From Lagierella massiliensis (lineage in GTDB: Bacteria; Bacillota; Clostridia; Tissierellales; Peptoniphilaceae): 64,000 bases of DNA. The DNA is taken from the NCBI GenBank assembly GCA_030532135.1, contig JAUNLT010000001.1:34591-98590 (forward strand). The letters run 5' to 3'. The notes under the pieces were generated by a model. That model had not been told where the DNA came from. It worked only from the letters and a program-made list of their open reading frames with translations, and made no database searches. This document shows, one piece after another, positions 26,560-35,581 of this stretch; the first letter of the stretch is position 1, and each line of letters opens with the position of its first letter. Made by a program: the position numbers and the translations under genes.

Positions 26560-28362
26560 TTGGAAAGAAAAAGTAGAATTCATACAAATAGAGAACTAAT
26601 TAGTATGTTTTCACCATACTTTAAACCCTATAAGAGCACGTTGTTTTTTGACTTATTCTGTGCATCTCTAACTACTATAAGTGAAATAGTACTTCCAATG
26701 ATATTAAGGTTTATGACAAATACTGCCCTTGAAGATGTTTCAAAGTTGAGTTTGGGAATAGTTGTTAGATTGGGATTTATGTTTTTGATAATTAAGACTG
26801 TGGAAGTCTTTGCAGGCTACTATATGCAAAGAACTGGGCATATTATGGGGGCAAAAATCGAAACCGATATGAGAAAGGATTTATTTGACCACCTACACAA
26901 GTTGTCGGATTCTTACTTTAATGATGCTAAAATAGGTCAAATAATGGCAAGAATTACAAATGACCTTTTTGATGTAACTGAGTTTGCACACCATTGTCCA
27001 GAAGAGTATTTTATAGGTTCAATAAAAATAATTATTTCTTTTATTATTTTAATCAGAATAAATATTCCTCTTACATTGGTTATATACGCAATGATTCCAA
27101 TAATGATATTTGCAACAACTGCATTTAGAAAGAGGATGAGAAAAGCCTTTAAAGCCCAAAGAAATCACATAGGTGAAATAAATTCTCAAGTTGAAGACAG
27201 TTTGTTGGGAGTTAAAGTAGTTAAGTCGTTTACGAACGAAGAAGAGGAAACAAGGAAGTTTGACAAGGGAAATAAAGAGTTTTTAAATATTAAAAAAGAA
27301 TCCTATAAGCAAATGGCAGGATTTTTTGCAGTTACTAGAGTATTTGACGGATTAATGTATTTAACAGTTCTTATTCTCGGTGGATATTTAATGATTAGGG
27401 GACAAATTGATCCGGGAGATTTAGTTGCTTATGTATTATTTGTAACTACATTATTAAATACAGTTAGAAGAATTATTGAATTTACAGAACAATTCCAAAG
27501 GGGAATGACAGGTATAGAAAGATTCTCTGAGCTTATGGACACTGACATCGAAATATTCGATGAAGATGATGCTGTTGAATTAAAGGATGTAAAAGGAGAT
27601 ATTGTAATAAACGGAGTAAGTTTTAAATATCACGATAATGAAGAGTACATTCTTAAAGATTTAAATATGAAAATAAAACAAAATTCAAATGTGGCGTTGG
27701 TAGGACCATCAGGTGGAGGAAAGACCACAATCTGTAATCTAATTCCTAGATTTTACGATGTAAATGAGGGATGTATTACAATTGATGGGGAAAATATTAA
27801 GAAATTCACATTAAAGAGCTTAAGAAAAAACATAGGTATGGTTCAGCAGGATGTGTATTTATTTTCAGGAACTGTATTTGACAATATAGCTTATGGAAAT
27901 CCGGGAAGTTCTAAAGAAAGTGTAGTAGAAGCGGCTAAACTTGCAGGGGCATATGACTTTATAATGGATCTTCCACAAGGGTTTGACACATATGTAGGAG
28001 AAAGAGGAGTTAAATTGTCGGGAGGACAAAAACAGAGAATTTCAATTGCTAGAGTATTTTTAAAGAATCCTCCAATCCTTATATTAGATGAAGCAACTTC
28101 TGCCCTTGACAATAAGAGTGAAAAAATAATACAAAATTCACTAGAGAAATTATCCAAAGGAAGAACAACTCTAACAATTGCCCATAGACTTACAACTGTT
28201 CAAAATGCAGATAATATAATTGTCTTGACAGAAGAAGGAATTGTAGAACAGGGAAATCATAAGGAGTTAATGGAAAAAAGAGGATACTATTACAATCTCT
28301 ATACACAGGGAGGGTCATCCCTAAATACAATGGATTTGGAAGCGTTAAATAATCCAGCATAA
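26560..28362 (+). CDS. ABC transporter, fused permease and ATPase
   Basis: 600-residue half-transporter of the MsbA/multidrug type. Six membrane spans in the first 310 residues (YMQRTGHIMGAKIETDMRKDL coupling region), then the nucleotide-binding domain with Walker A GPSGGGKTT near 382, signature LSGGQKQRISIAR near 486, Walker B ILILDEATSALD and H-loop AHRLTT. TTG start at 26560 behind GAGGTG. It functions as a dimer; since no partner half-transporter is adjacent, a homodimer is likely. Substrate (lipid, peptide or drug) not known. Confidence 0.92.
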   Translation: MERKSRIHTNRELISMFSPYFKPYKSTLFFDLFCASLTTISEIVLPMILRFMTNTALEDVSKLSLGIVVRLGFMFLIIKTVEVFAGYYMQRTGHIMGAKIETDMRKDLFDHLHKLSDSYFNDAKIGQIMARITNDLFDVTEFAHHCPEEYFIGSIKIIISFIILIRINIPLTLVIYAMIPIMIFATTAFRKRMRKAFKAQRNHIGEINSQVEDSLLGVKVVKSFTNEEEETRKFDKGNKEFLNIKKESYKQMAGFFAVTRVFDGLMYLTVLILGGYLMIRGQIDPGDLVAYVLFVTTLLNTVRRIIEFTEQFQRGMTGIERFSELMDTDIEIFDEDDAVELKDVKGDIVINGVSFKYHDNEEYILKDLNMKIKQNSNVALVGPSGGGKTTICNLIPRFYDVNEGCITIDGENIKKFTLKSLRKNIGMVQQDVYLFSGTVFDNIAYGNPGSSKESVVEAAKLAGAYDFIMDLPQGFDTYVGERGVKLSGGQKQRISIARVFLKNPPILILDEATSALDNKSEKIIQNSLEKLSKGRTTLTIAHRLTTVQNADNIIVLTEEGIVEQGNHKELMEKRGYYYNLYTQGGSSLNTMDLEALNNPA

Positions 28363-28407
28363 AACAAATGTAAGGAGATTTTAATTAGAAATTTAATTTC
28401 CAAAAAT

Positions 28408-28447
28408 TTAATCGGCATGAAGGTATTAACCTTTATGCCGATTTTTA
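28408..28447 (+). terminator. Terminator after the ABC exporter
   Basis: AATCGGCATGAAGG and CCTTTATGCCGATT arms with a short loop and a T run. Confidence 0.88.
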
Positions 28448-28572
28448 AATATAAAGTTTTCATAAAAAGTCTAAATAAATTCAAGTGTTTAATTTCTTAA
28501 GTTTAAGGCTTGTATTTTACTGGTTTTCTATGTGAATTTTATATTGAAATAAAAATATTAAAAAAACATTGA

Positions 28573-28617
28573 TACCAAAAAGCTATGAGTTTTAATTCTC
28601 ATAGCTTTTTTTGGTAA
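28573..28617. terminator. Second, orphan hairpin terminator in the 28363-28938 gap
   Basis: Long palindrome (TACCAAAAAGCTATGAG mirrored, 8-base loop) with a T run of seven. No gene lies between it and the terminator at 28408. The rest of the gap is AT-rich with an imperfect CCTTTAAATT hairpin at 28724-28754 and the promoter at 28863. Confidence 0.75.
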
Positions 28618-28862
28618 AAATAGAGAACTCTAAAGCTATAAAATTTAGAAAAGAAAATAAAAAAACAAAATGAATAATTTTTGGATATTTGATTATATTT
28701 CAATTAACGAATTTGTATTTATACCTTTAAATTTAGGGTTTAACCAATTTAAGGACTTTAGGTATATGAATATATATGCGAATAATAAACACAAAAACCT
28801 GCATTTATTAAAAAAATAAGGATAAATATTAAATAAATAATTTAAAAATTTACATTTAGGTA

Positions 28863-28891
28863 TTGTAATTATTTGAAATTTAGTGTAGAAT
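28863..28891 (+). promoter_or_regulatory. Promoter of the Na+ symporter gene
   Basis: TTGTAA (28863-28868), 17-base spacer, TAGAAT (28886-28891); AAAGGAGG precedes the start at 28939. Confidence 0.65.
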
Positions 28892-28938
28892 ATGCAAAAA
28901 TACTTTAATTTTCCAAAAGTAAAGAAAAGGAGGAAATT

Positions 28939-30297
28939 ATGGAAAAAAGAAAAGGCTTTAGTTCATCCATAGGGATGATAATGGCGACGGCTGGTTCAGC
29001 TGTAGGAGTAGGTAATATATGGAGATTTCCATATATTCTTGGTGAATATGGAGGAGCAGCTTTTCTAATTGTCTACTTGCTAATGGTTTTAGTGATAGGT
29101 ATTCCTCTAATGGTTACGGAAATGGCCATAGGTAGAAGAGGAGGAGAAGATGCAGCAAAGAGCTTTAAAAAGATTGCTCCAGGAAAAAAATGGTACTTGT
29201 CAGGTTTATTAGGAATTATAGCTGCATTTATTATTCTTGGATACTACACTGTTGTTGCAGGTTGGACTTTAAAATACATAGTAAACTCTTTAACTAATGT
29301 GTTTAATAGTTCTATAACTCCTGAAATGACAACAACACTATTTACTGATTTTGTAGGGTCTGGAGTGGAACCTATAATATATACATTTGTGTTTATGGCA
29401 GCTACAATGTTTATAGTTTATAAGGGAATTGAAGCAGGGATTGAAAAAGCATCTAAAATATTACTTCCTATACTGGTTGTAATTTTAGTGGTGCTTGCAA
29501 TAAGATCTCTTACTTTACCAGGGGCTTATAAAGGAGTTGAGTTCTTATACAAGCCAGACTTTAGAGCTTTATTTGAAAAGAAAGATGCTATTTTAGTGGC
29601 TATGGGTCATGCTTTTTATTCTTTAAGTCTTGGAATGGGAATAATAGTAACATTTGGATCCTATATGTCTAAAGAAGATGACTTAGCAAAAACTGCGTTG
29701 AAGATATCTATTATGGATACATTGGTTGCTTTACTAGCAGGGTTTGTAATATTTCCAGCAGTGTTCTCCTTTGGACTTGAGCCATCTCAAGGAGCAGGAC
29801 TTGTATTTATATCTTTACCAAATGTATTTGGAAATATGCCAGGGGGTAGAATATTTGCAACTTTGTTCTTTGTATTATTAGCTTTTGCAGCTTTGACATC
29901 TACAATATCTTTGCTTGAAGCGGTTGTATCACATTTAATAGATAGTAGGGGTATGAAAAGATCTCATGCAACACTTTTATCGGGATTTTTCATATGTATA
30001 ATATGTATATTTTCAAGTCTATCTATGGGAGAACACTTAGGAAACTTTACTATATTCGGAAAGAATTTCTTTGATTTTCTAGACTATATAACAGCGAATA
30101 TATTCTTACTTGTAGCAGCTTTTATAGAAGTTATCTTTATAGGGTGGTTTTATAAAAAAGAAGAATTTATGGACGAAATCACAAGATCGGGAGCAAATAA
30201 AACTGCTTTATCAAGTTTTGTATACTTTTCAGTTAAATATATAAGTCCTATAGTAATATTGATTTTATTTATTGCAAACAATGGATTGTTAAAATAA
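28939..30297 (+). CDS. Sodium-dependent transporter, neurotransmitter symporter family
   Basis: 452 residues with eleven to twelve membrane spans. The NSS signature in helix 1 is clear: ATAGSAVGVGNIWRFPYI, followed by GGAAFLIVYLLMVLVIGIPL and the MAIGRRGG loop. Bacterial members such as MhsT and TnaT import amino acids, especially hydrophobic ones, with sodium. That suits an amino-acid-fermenting anaerobe; the substrate is not resolvable. Own promoter and bidirectional terminator. Confidence 0.94.
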   Translation: MEKRKGFSSSIGMIMATAGSAVGVGNIWRFPYILGEYGGAAFLIVYLLMVLVIGIPLMVTEMAIGRRGGEDAAKSFKKIAPGKKWYLSGLLGIIAAFIILGYYTVVAGWTLKYIVNSLTNVFNSSITPEMTTTLFTDFVGSGVEPIIYTFVFMAATMFIVYKGIEAGIEKASKILLPILVVILVVLAIRSLTLPGAYKGVEFLYKPDFRALFEKKDAILVAMGHAFYSLSLGMGIIVTFGSYMSKEDDLAKTALKISIMDTLVALLAGFVIFPAVFSFGLEPSQGAGLVFISLPNVFGNMPGGRIFATLFFVLLAFAALTSTISLLEAVVSHLIDSRGMKRSHATLLSGFFICIICIFSSLSMGEHLGNFTIFGKNFFDFLDYITANIFLLVAAFIEVIFIGWFYKKEEFMDEITRSGANKTALSSFVYFSVKYISPIVILILFIANNGLLK

Positions 30298-30298
30298 A

Positions 30299-30336
30299 AG
30301 AAAGGCAACTATCATAAAATTGATAGCTGCCTTTTA
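30299..30336. terminator. Bidirectional terminator between convergent genes
   Basis: AAAAGGCAACTATCA and TGATAGCTGCCTTTT arms (one G-U) with a 6-base loop, serving the symporter on plus and the DMT permease on minus. Confidence 0.88.
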
Positions 30337-30341
30337 TATTT

Positions 30342-31202
30342 TTATCTTGCTTTTCTTGCTTTCTTATATTGATAATAAGATGAACTAAATATTAAGAGGA
30401 TTCCCAATAGAGAAAATGGACTTATTATTTCTCCAAATAGGACAAATCCTAAAATGGACGTAAATACTACTGTTGAGTAGTTAAAGATACTAACTTCTGA
30501 AGCTTCTCCTATTCTATAAGATTGTGTTAAGAATATTTGTCCAAGACCTGCGAAAATTCCTATTCCCAACAAAAGAACCAATTCCCTTGGAGTTGGAATT
30601 ATAAAGTTTTTCCACATTAAAGGAATTGAGACTAAAAACGAAAATAGTGAAAAGTAAAAAATTATCGTATTAGGTTTTTCATACTTATTTAAATGTGCAA
30701 GAACCGTATAAGCACCACCGGCGAATAGTGCTGAAAGCATTCCAACAAGTGCTGGAGTAAAGTCCATATTAAAAGAAGGTCTAACTACAAACATGGTTCC
30801 TATAAAGCAGAGAACTAAATTTATCACCTTTGATTTTGTAAGTTTTTCCTTTAAAAAAACCACTGCAAATATTATTACAAATATCGGTGAAGATTTTTGA
30901 AGTATGGTAGCATCTGCAGAGTCTAAGTGGTTAATAGCAAAGAAGTAGGTCACTACTCCTATATATCCTAATAGTGAACGACCAATTAATAAGTGTTGGT
31001 TTTTTTTGTGACCAAGTAACTTATCTCCACTCTTAATGCAAAGATAGCCACATATAAAAAGCGTTATAAGATTTCTAAAAAACACCTGTTCAAATAATGG
31101 GATTCGCCCACCTGTAAGTTTAACTAAAATCTGCATTAAGGCAAACCAAACGCAGGATAGGACCATATAAACAATACCTTTTTGTCTATTCTCAAGTTCC
31201 AA
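30342..31202 (-). CDS. DMT superfamily permease (EamA type)
   Basis: 286 residues, ten predicted membrane spans in two EamA halves (MVLSCVWFALMQILVKL first; FAGGAYTVLAHLNKY opening the second; FLTQSYRIGEASEVSIFNYS near the end). Such proteins export amino acids, metabolites or drugs. TTG start at 31202 follows GGAGG located at the end of the upstream DUF1294 gene, so the two are co-transcribed. Substrate unknown. Confidence 0.87.
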   Translation of the reverse strand: MELENRQKGIVYMVLSCVWFALMQILVKLTGGRIPLFEQVFFRNLITLFICGYLCIKSGDKLLGHKKNQHLLIGRSLLGYIGVVTYFFAINHLDSADATILQKSSPIFVIIFAVVFLKEKLTKSKVINLVLCFIGTMFVVRPSFNMDFTPALVGMLSALFAGGAYTVLAHLNKYEKPNTIIFYFSLFSFLVSIPLMWKNFIIPTPRELVLLLGIGIFAGLGQIFLTQSYRIGEASEVSIFNYSTVVFTSILGFVLFGEIISPFSLLGILLIFSSSYYQYKKARKAR

Positions 31203-31207
31203 ATTAT

Positions 31208-31480
31208 TTACCTCCTATTGTAAATGAAATATAGTAATCCAGAGTAAATCAAAAAAGACAAAGTTATTATGATTTTAAAGTAAACCTTTTTTGTCTTATG
31301 GTGAAAATAGTTCATTCCAAAAAAAGAACCTATAAAACCACCAACAAGGGATAGGCTTAATAAGAAGGATTCGCTTATTCGGTATTTGTCTTTTCTTGCA
31401 AAAGACTTATCTAGACCATAGGCAAAAAAAGAAAAGATATTAATCAAAATAAAATATATAATAACAATTTTTAAAATCAT
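31208..31480 (-). CDS. DUF1294 family small membrane protein
   Basis: 90 residues with three to four membrane spans. The family landmark is FAYGLDKSFARKDKYRISE followed by LSLVGGFIGSFFGMNYFHHKTKK. No function is established for DUF1294. Upstream gene of a two-gene minus-strand unit with the DMT permease (5 bases apart). Confidence 0.85.
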   Translation of the reverse strand: MILKIVIIYFILINIFSFFAYGLDKSFARKDKYRISESFLLSLSLVGGFIGSFFGMNYFHHKTKKVYFKIIITLSFLIYSGLLYFIYNRR

Positions 31481-31551
31481 TGCCTAATTTCTCCTTTGAT
31501 TCATTAAGTGTTATTATAACAGATAGAGTTAAATATTAAAACGAGGGAAAA

Positions 31552-32109
31552 ATGAATAGTATTAAAATATGCCCATGGGCTTTAAAGTCGGAGGATTTAA
31601 GAAAATATCACGATGAAGAATGGGGAAGAATTTCAAGAGATGATAACTACCTTTTTGAAATGCTTATCTTGGAATCTTCTCAAGCAGGATTAAGTTGGGA
31701 TATAATTTTAAAAAAGAGAGAGGGTTATAGAAAAGCCTATAAGGGATTTGATGTGAAAAAAGTAGCTGATTTTACAATAGTAGACTATAATAAATTAGTT
31801 GAGAATAAATCTATTATAAGGAATAAGAGAAAGATAAAATCTTCCATTGAAAATGCTAAAATTTTCTTAAAAGTCCAAGAAGAGTTTGGATCTTTCTATA
31901 ATTATATTTGGAGCTTTACAGATGGAGTGCAAATAGTTTCCCATTATAATACTGAGGATGAAGTTCCTTCGAAAAGTGAGCTTTCTAAGAAAATTTCAAT
32001 GGATATGAAAAAAAGAGGATTTAAATTTGTAGGTCCTACAATTATTTATTCTTATCTCCAATCCATAGGAGTAATAAACGATCACATAGAAGGATGTGCT
32101 TTAAAATGA
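31552..32109 (+). CDS. tag: DNA-3-methyladenine glycosylase I
   Basis: 185 residues. Excises 3-methyladenine from alkylated DNA. Zinc ligands of Tag are in place: Cys near the N-terminus (ICPW), His in YHDEEWG, and the C-terminal His and Cys in NDHIEGC. ESSQAGLSWDIILKKREGYRKAY is the diagnostic central motif. Stop overlaps the start of the phosphodiesterase gene (ATGA). RBS GAGGG. Confidence 0.94.
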   Translation: MNSIKICPWALKSEDLRKYHDEEWGRISRDDNYLFEMLILESSQAGLSWDIILKKREGYRKAYKGFDVKKVADFTIVDYNKLVENKSIIRNKRKIKSSIENAKIFLKVQEEFGSFYNYIWSFTDGVQIVSHYNTEDEVPSKSELSKKISMDMKKRGFKFVGPTIIYSYLQSIGVINDHIEGCALK

Positions 32110-32870
32110 CTTTTGTCTATGCCCACAGAGGAAGTAGGTGTAATAGGCCTGAAAATACTTTAATTTCATTTAAAGAGGCGGTTAAAGTAAAAGCTGATGG
32201 TATTGAACTTGATGTAAGACAGACTAAGGACAAAAAGATTGTTGTAATTCACGACAGTGAAATAAGTAGAACTACTACCGGCAATGGATTAGTGAAGAAT
32301 TTAACCCTACAAGAAATTAAATCACTTGACGCTGGGGTTAAACAGTTTGAAGAATTTAAAGGAGAAAAAGTTCCTACTTTAAAAGAGGTATTGGATTTAT
32401 TAGATCAAGAAGAGTTTACTGGAGTTTTAAACATCGAGATAAAATCAGAAACGGTATTTCATCATGGACTAGAGAAGAGAACTGCAAATGTAGTTTTAGA
32501 AAAACCACACAAATTTCAAATAGTTTATTCATCATTTGATATAAGGTCATTAAGGTTGATTCAAAGATATGATAAAGACAATGAGAGATATTTGTTATTA
32601 AAAGATGAAGGTAATAGTCGTTCTAAGATTTTAAAAGTACAAAGAGATAATAATTTACAAGGAATTCATTCGACTCTAGGAAAGAACATTAGAGATCGAG
32701 ACTTTATGAAAAGTTTAAAGAAAAAGACCAGACTTTGGACAATTAATAAGGAAGAAGACATTAGGTATTGTTTTGAAAATAGGATAGATTCAATTATAAC
32801 TGACTATCCTGAAAGAGCAATTCAGATAAGAAAAGAATACAATATGAAAAAAGACAAAAAGGAGAATTAA
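32106..32870 (+). CDS. Glycerophosphodiester phosphodiesterase
   Basis: 254-residue cytoplasmic GDPD enzyme that releases glycerol-3-phosphate from deacylated phospholipids. AHRGSRCNRPENTLISF carries the catalytic His-Arg and Glu-Asn; IELDVRQTKDKKIVVIHD supplies metal-binding Glu/Asp and the second catalytic His. No signal peptide. I start at ATG 32106, which overlaps the tag stop by four bases; an in-frame ATG at 32094 gives four extra residues. Followed seven bases later by the helicase gene. Confidence 0.92.
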   Translation: MTFVYAHRGSRCNRPENTLISFKEAVKVKADGIELDVRQTKDKKIVVIHDSEISRTTTGNGLVKNLTLQEIKSLDAGVKQFEEFKGEKVPTLKEVLDLLDQEEFTGVLNIEIKSETVFHHGLEKRTANVVLEKPHKFQIVYSSFDIRSLRLIQRYDKDNERYLLLKDEGNSRSKILKVQRDNNLQGIHSTLGKNIRDRDFMKSLKKKTRLWTINKEEDIRYCFENRIDSIITDYPERAIQIRKEYNMKKDKKEN

Positions 32871-32877
32871 AATTTAT

Positions 32878-34518
32878 ATGATAGAGACAAACGATATGAA
32901 CTTGTCACAAGAGGTAATGAGAGCTGTATCAGATATGGGGTTTGAAGAGTTTACTCCTATACAAAAAAGCTCCATACCGCTATTGTTAGAAGGGGCAGAT
33001 GTAATTGGACAGGCTCAGACGGGTACTGGAAAGACTGCGGCTTTTGGAATTCCAATTATAGAAAAGATAAATGAAAATTCAAATAAAGTGCAGGCGTTAG
33101 TCTTATGTCCTACAAGAGAACTTTGTATACAGGTTTCTGAGGAAATATCCAATTTGGCAAAGTACAAGAAAAATATCAAAGTTATGCCAATATATGGGGG
33201 ACAGCCCATTGAAAGACAACTGCGAGGACTAAAATCTGGAGTTCAAATAGTGATAGGTACTCCAGGTAGGGTTATGGACCATATGAGAAGAGGGTCGCTA
33301 AAGCTTAACAATCTTAATTTTTTTGTTTTGGACGAAGCTGACGAAATGTTCGATATGGGATTTAGAGATGATATTGAACTTATTTTACAAGATGTGCCTG
33401 AAGAAAGACAGTCGCTATTTTTTTCAGCAACCATGGCAAAAGAAATAATGGATTTTACCAAAAAATATCAAAACAACCCAGAAATAGTAAAAGTAGTTAA
33501 TAAAGAACTTACTGTTCCAAAAGTAAAACAGGTGTATATTGAGCTTAGAAACGATATAAAGACAGAGATTCTTTCAAGACTTTTGGATAGAGATAACCCA
33601 AAACTTACGGTGGTTTTTTGTAATACAAAGAAAAAAGTAGATGAACTTACTGCAGAGTTACAGTCAAGGGGATATTTTGCAGATGGACTTCATGGAGATT
33701 TAAAACAAAACCAAAGAGATAAGGTAATGGAAAAGTTTAGAAGTTCCACCATAGACATATTGGTTGCAACAGATGTTGCTGCAAGAGGGATAGACGTTGA
33801 CGATGTAGATTTGGTTGTAAACTATGATATGCCACAAGATAACGAATACTATGTTCATAGAATAGGAAGAACTGCAAGAGCGGGAAGGTTTGGTACGGCG
33901 ATTTCCTTTGTAACGGGAAAAGACTATGGAAGTCTAAGGGAAATAGAAAAATATGCGAAGACAAAAATAGAAAAAATTGCAATTCCTACAATTAAGGATA
34001 TGGAGAAAAATAGAACTTCAAAATTGATGGGTAAAATTAGACATATCTTAGATAACGAGAATTTAGAAAAAGAAATTAAATTTCTTTCTATGCTAGAAGA
34101 AGAAAAATACCTTCCTAATCATATTGGTGCGGCGGTTTTGAGAATGTTTTTAAATGAGCAGAAAGCCTTTAAATACAAGGAAATAGATTCGGTTGACAAT
34201 AATAAGAGACCTAAGTTCGGAAGAGTAAAAAAAGATAGAAATAGAAACCAAAGACAAAGACAAAACAATAGCAATAAAAGTAGTACAAGGCTATTTATTA
34301 GCATTGGAAAGAAAAGGGGAGTCTCTCAAAAACACATATTGGCAGCGTTGTGTAATGAAGGTAAAATTTCATCAAAGGATGTTGGTCAAATAGATATTTT
34401 TAATGATTTTTCATTTGCAAATGTAAATTCTAAAATTGCAAGTAAAGTTGTAAAAAACCTCAACAATAAACACATAAGAGGTGCTAGAGTTTCAGTTGAA
34501 AGGGCAAGAGACAAATAG
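32878..34518 (+). CDS. DEAD-box RNA helicase with C-terminal RNA-binding domain
   Basis: 546 residues. Q motif FEEFTPIQKSSIP, Walker A AQTGTGKT, PTRELCIQ, DEAD box VLDEADEMF, SAT in FFSATMA, and the C-terminal helicase motif HRIGRTARAG. A basic linker (RKNRNQRQRQNN type) leads to a DbpA-like RRM (LFISIGKKRGVSQKHILAAL), which in DbpA/YxiN and DeaD proteins binds structured RNA. Likely ribosome assembly or cold-adapted RNA remodelling; cshA/deaD/dbpA assignment is ambiguous. Confidence 0.94.
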   Translation: MIETNDMNLSQEVMRAVSDMGFEEFTPIQKSSIPLLLEGADVIGQAQTGTGKTAAFGIPIIEKINENSNKVQALVLCPTRELCIQVSEEISNLAKYKKNIKVMPIYGGQPIERQLRGLKSGVQIVIGTPGRVMDHMRRGSLKLNNLNFFVLDEADEMFDMGFRDDIELILQDVPEERQSLFFSATMAKEIMDFTKKYQNNPEIVKVVNKELTVPKVKQVYIELRNDIKTEILSRLLDRDNPKLTVVFCNTKKKVDELTAELQSRGYFADGLHGDLKQNQRDKVMEKFRSSTIDILVATDVAARGIDVDDVDLVVNYDMPQDNEYYVHRIGRTARAGRFGTAISFVTGKDYGSLREIEKYAKTKIEKIAIPTIKDMEKNRTSKLMGKIRHILDNENLEKEIKFLSMLEEEKYLPNHIGAAVLRMFLNEQKAFKYKEIDSVDNNKRPKFGRVKKDRNRNQRQRQNNSNKSSTRLFISIGKKRGVSQKHILAALCNEGKISSKDVGQIDIFNDFSFANVNSKIASKVVKNLNNKHIRGARVSVERARDK

Positions 34519-34526
34519 GGTGTTTT

Positions 34527-35237
34527 ATGAAAATAAGACTCGATAAATTAATTGGAAATATGGGGTTTGCATCGAGGACAGAAATAAAAAAATCTTCAAA
34601 AAAAGGTGCGATAAAAGTTAATGGAGTAGAAGAGAAAGACTCTTCTAGGATTGTAGATACTGAAAAGGACAAAGTGTCATATAATGGAGTTTCCGTAATT
34701 TATAAAAAATATATCTACCTTTTAATGAATAAACCCAAAGGGGTGATTTCAGCAACGGAAGATCTATATGATGAAACTGTAGTAGATTTACTTATGGATG
34801 AAGATAAAGTATTTAACCCTGCACCTGTTGGAAGATTAGACAAAGACAGTACGGGATTACTTCTTTTAACAAATGACGGAGACCTTAATCACAAACTAAC
34901 CTCTCCAAAATATGAAGTTCCAAAGACGTATTTTGTGACTTTAAGTAAAAAAATAGAAGAAGAAAAATATAGAAAAGTCTTTAATAAGGGAATAAAGCTT
35001 ATGCCTGAAGACATAAAAACAAAACCTGCAAAATTAGAAGTTGTAGATGACACCCACTGCTATATAACAATAATGGAAGGCAAATTTCACCAAGTAAAGA
35101 GGATGTTTCAAAAAGTAGGGAACGAAGTTTTAGAACTGAAGAGAGTTAAAATGGGTTTACTGGAATTACCAAAAGACTTAAAGCCGGGAGAATATAAAGA
35201 GATAAATAGAATGGAAATAAAACTCGAAGATAAATAA
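34527..35237 (+). CDS. RsuA-family rRNA pseudouridine synthase
   Basis: 236 residues: N-terminal S4 RNA-binding domain (RLDKLIGNMGFASRTEIKK), then the synthase core with catalytic Asp in GRLDKDSTGLLLLTNDG and the KFHQVKRMF motif. RsuA modifies 16S position 516; RluB/E/F modify 23S. The lone S4-plus-core layout and length favour RsuA, but exact target is not certain. Eight bases after the helicase gene, so probably co-transcribed. Confidence 0.92.
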   Translation: MKIRLDKLIGNMGFASRTEIKKSSKKGAIKVNGVEEKDSSRIVDTEKDKVSYNGVSVIYKKYIYLLMNKPKGVISATEDLYDETVVDLLMDEDKVFNPAPVGRLDKDSTGLLLLTNDGDLNHKLTSPKYEVPKTYFVTLSKKIEEEKYRKVFNKGIKLMPEDIKTKPAKLEVVDDTHCYITIMEGKFHQVKRMFQKVGNEVLELKRVKMGLLELPKDLKPGEYKEINRMEIKLEDK

Positions 35238-35288
35238 AATAATATTTTAAATATAGAAAATAGTAGATTAAAATTAAATACAATATAA

Positions 35289-35328
35289 CTACCCTCTTAG
35301 CTGGATAAATCAGAAAAGAGGGTTTTTA
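35289..35328 (+). terminator. Terminator after the pseudouridine synthase gene
   Basis: CCCTCTT and AAGAGGG arms with a long loop, then TTTTT. The gap to 35581 also holds a small AAAAGAAG/CTTCTTTT hairpin (about 35510-35537) and the promoter at 35534. Confidence 0.7.
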
Positions 35329-35533
35329 TTATAAAAACAAAAAAATTACTAATACTTAACCTTACAAAGTAAAAATAGTACATTAAAAAACTGGATAAAT
35401 GAAAAAATTAGAAATAATCTACATAATAAAAACATATCTTATAAAACTTAGAAAAGAAAACCCTCAATAAAAACGTATATAAAACTAACTCAAATAGTCA
35501 CCACTATATTAAAAGAAGATAAGTAAAGCTTCT

Positions 35534-35562
35534 TTTACAATTTTTTCTAAACAAGTTATAAT
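35534..35562 (+). promoter_or_regulatory. Promoter of the hemZ-like gene
   Basis: TTTACA (35534-35539), 17-base spacer, TATAAT (35557-35562). Confidence 0.7.
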
Positions 35563-35581
35563 GTAAAAAAGGTGTGAGAAT

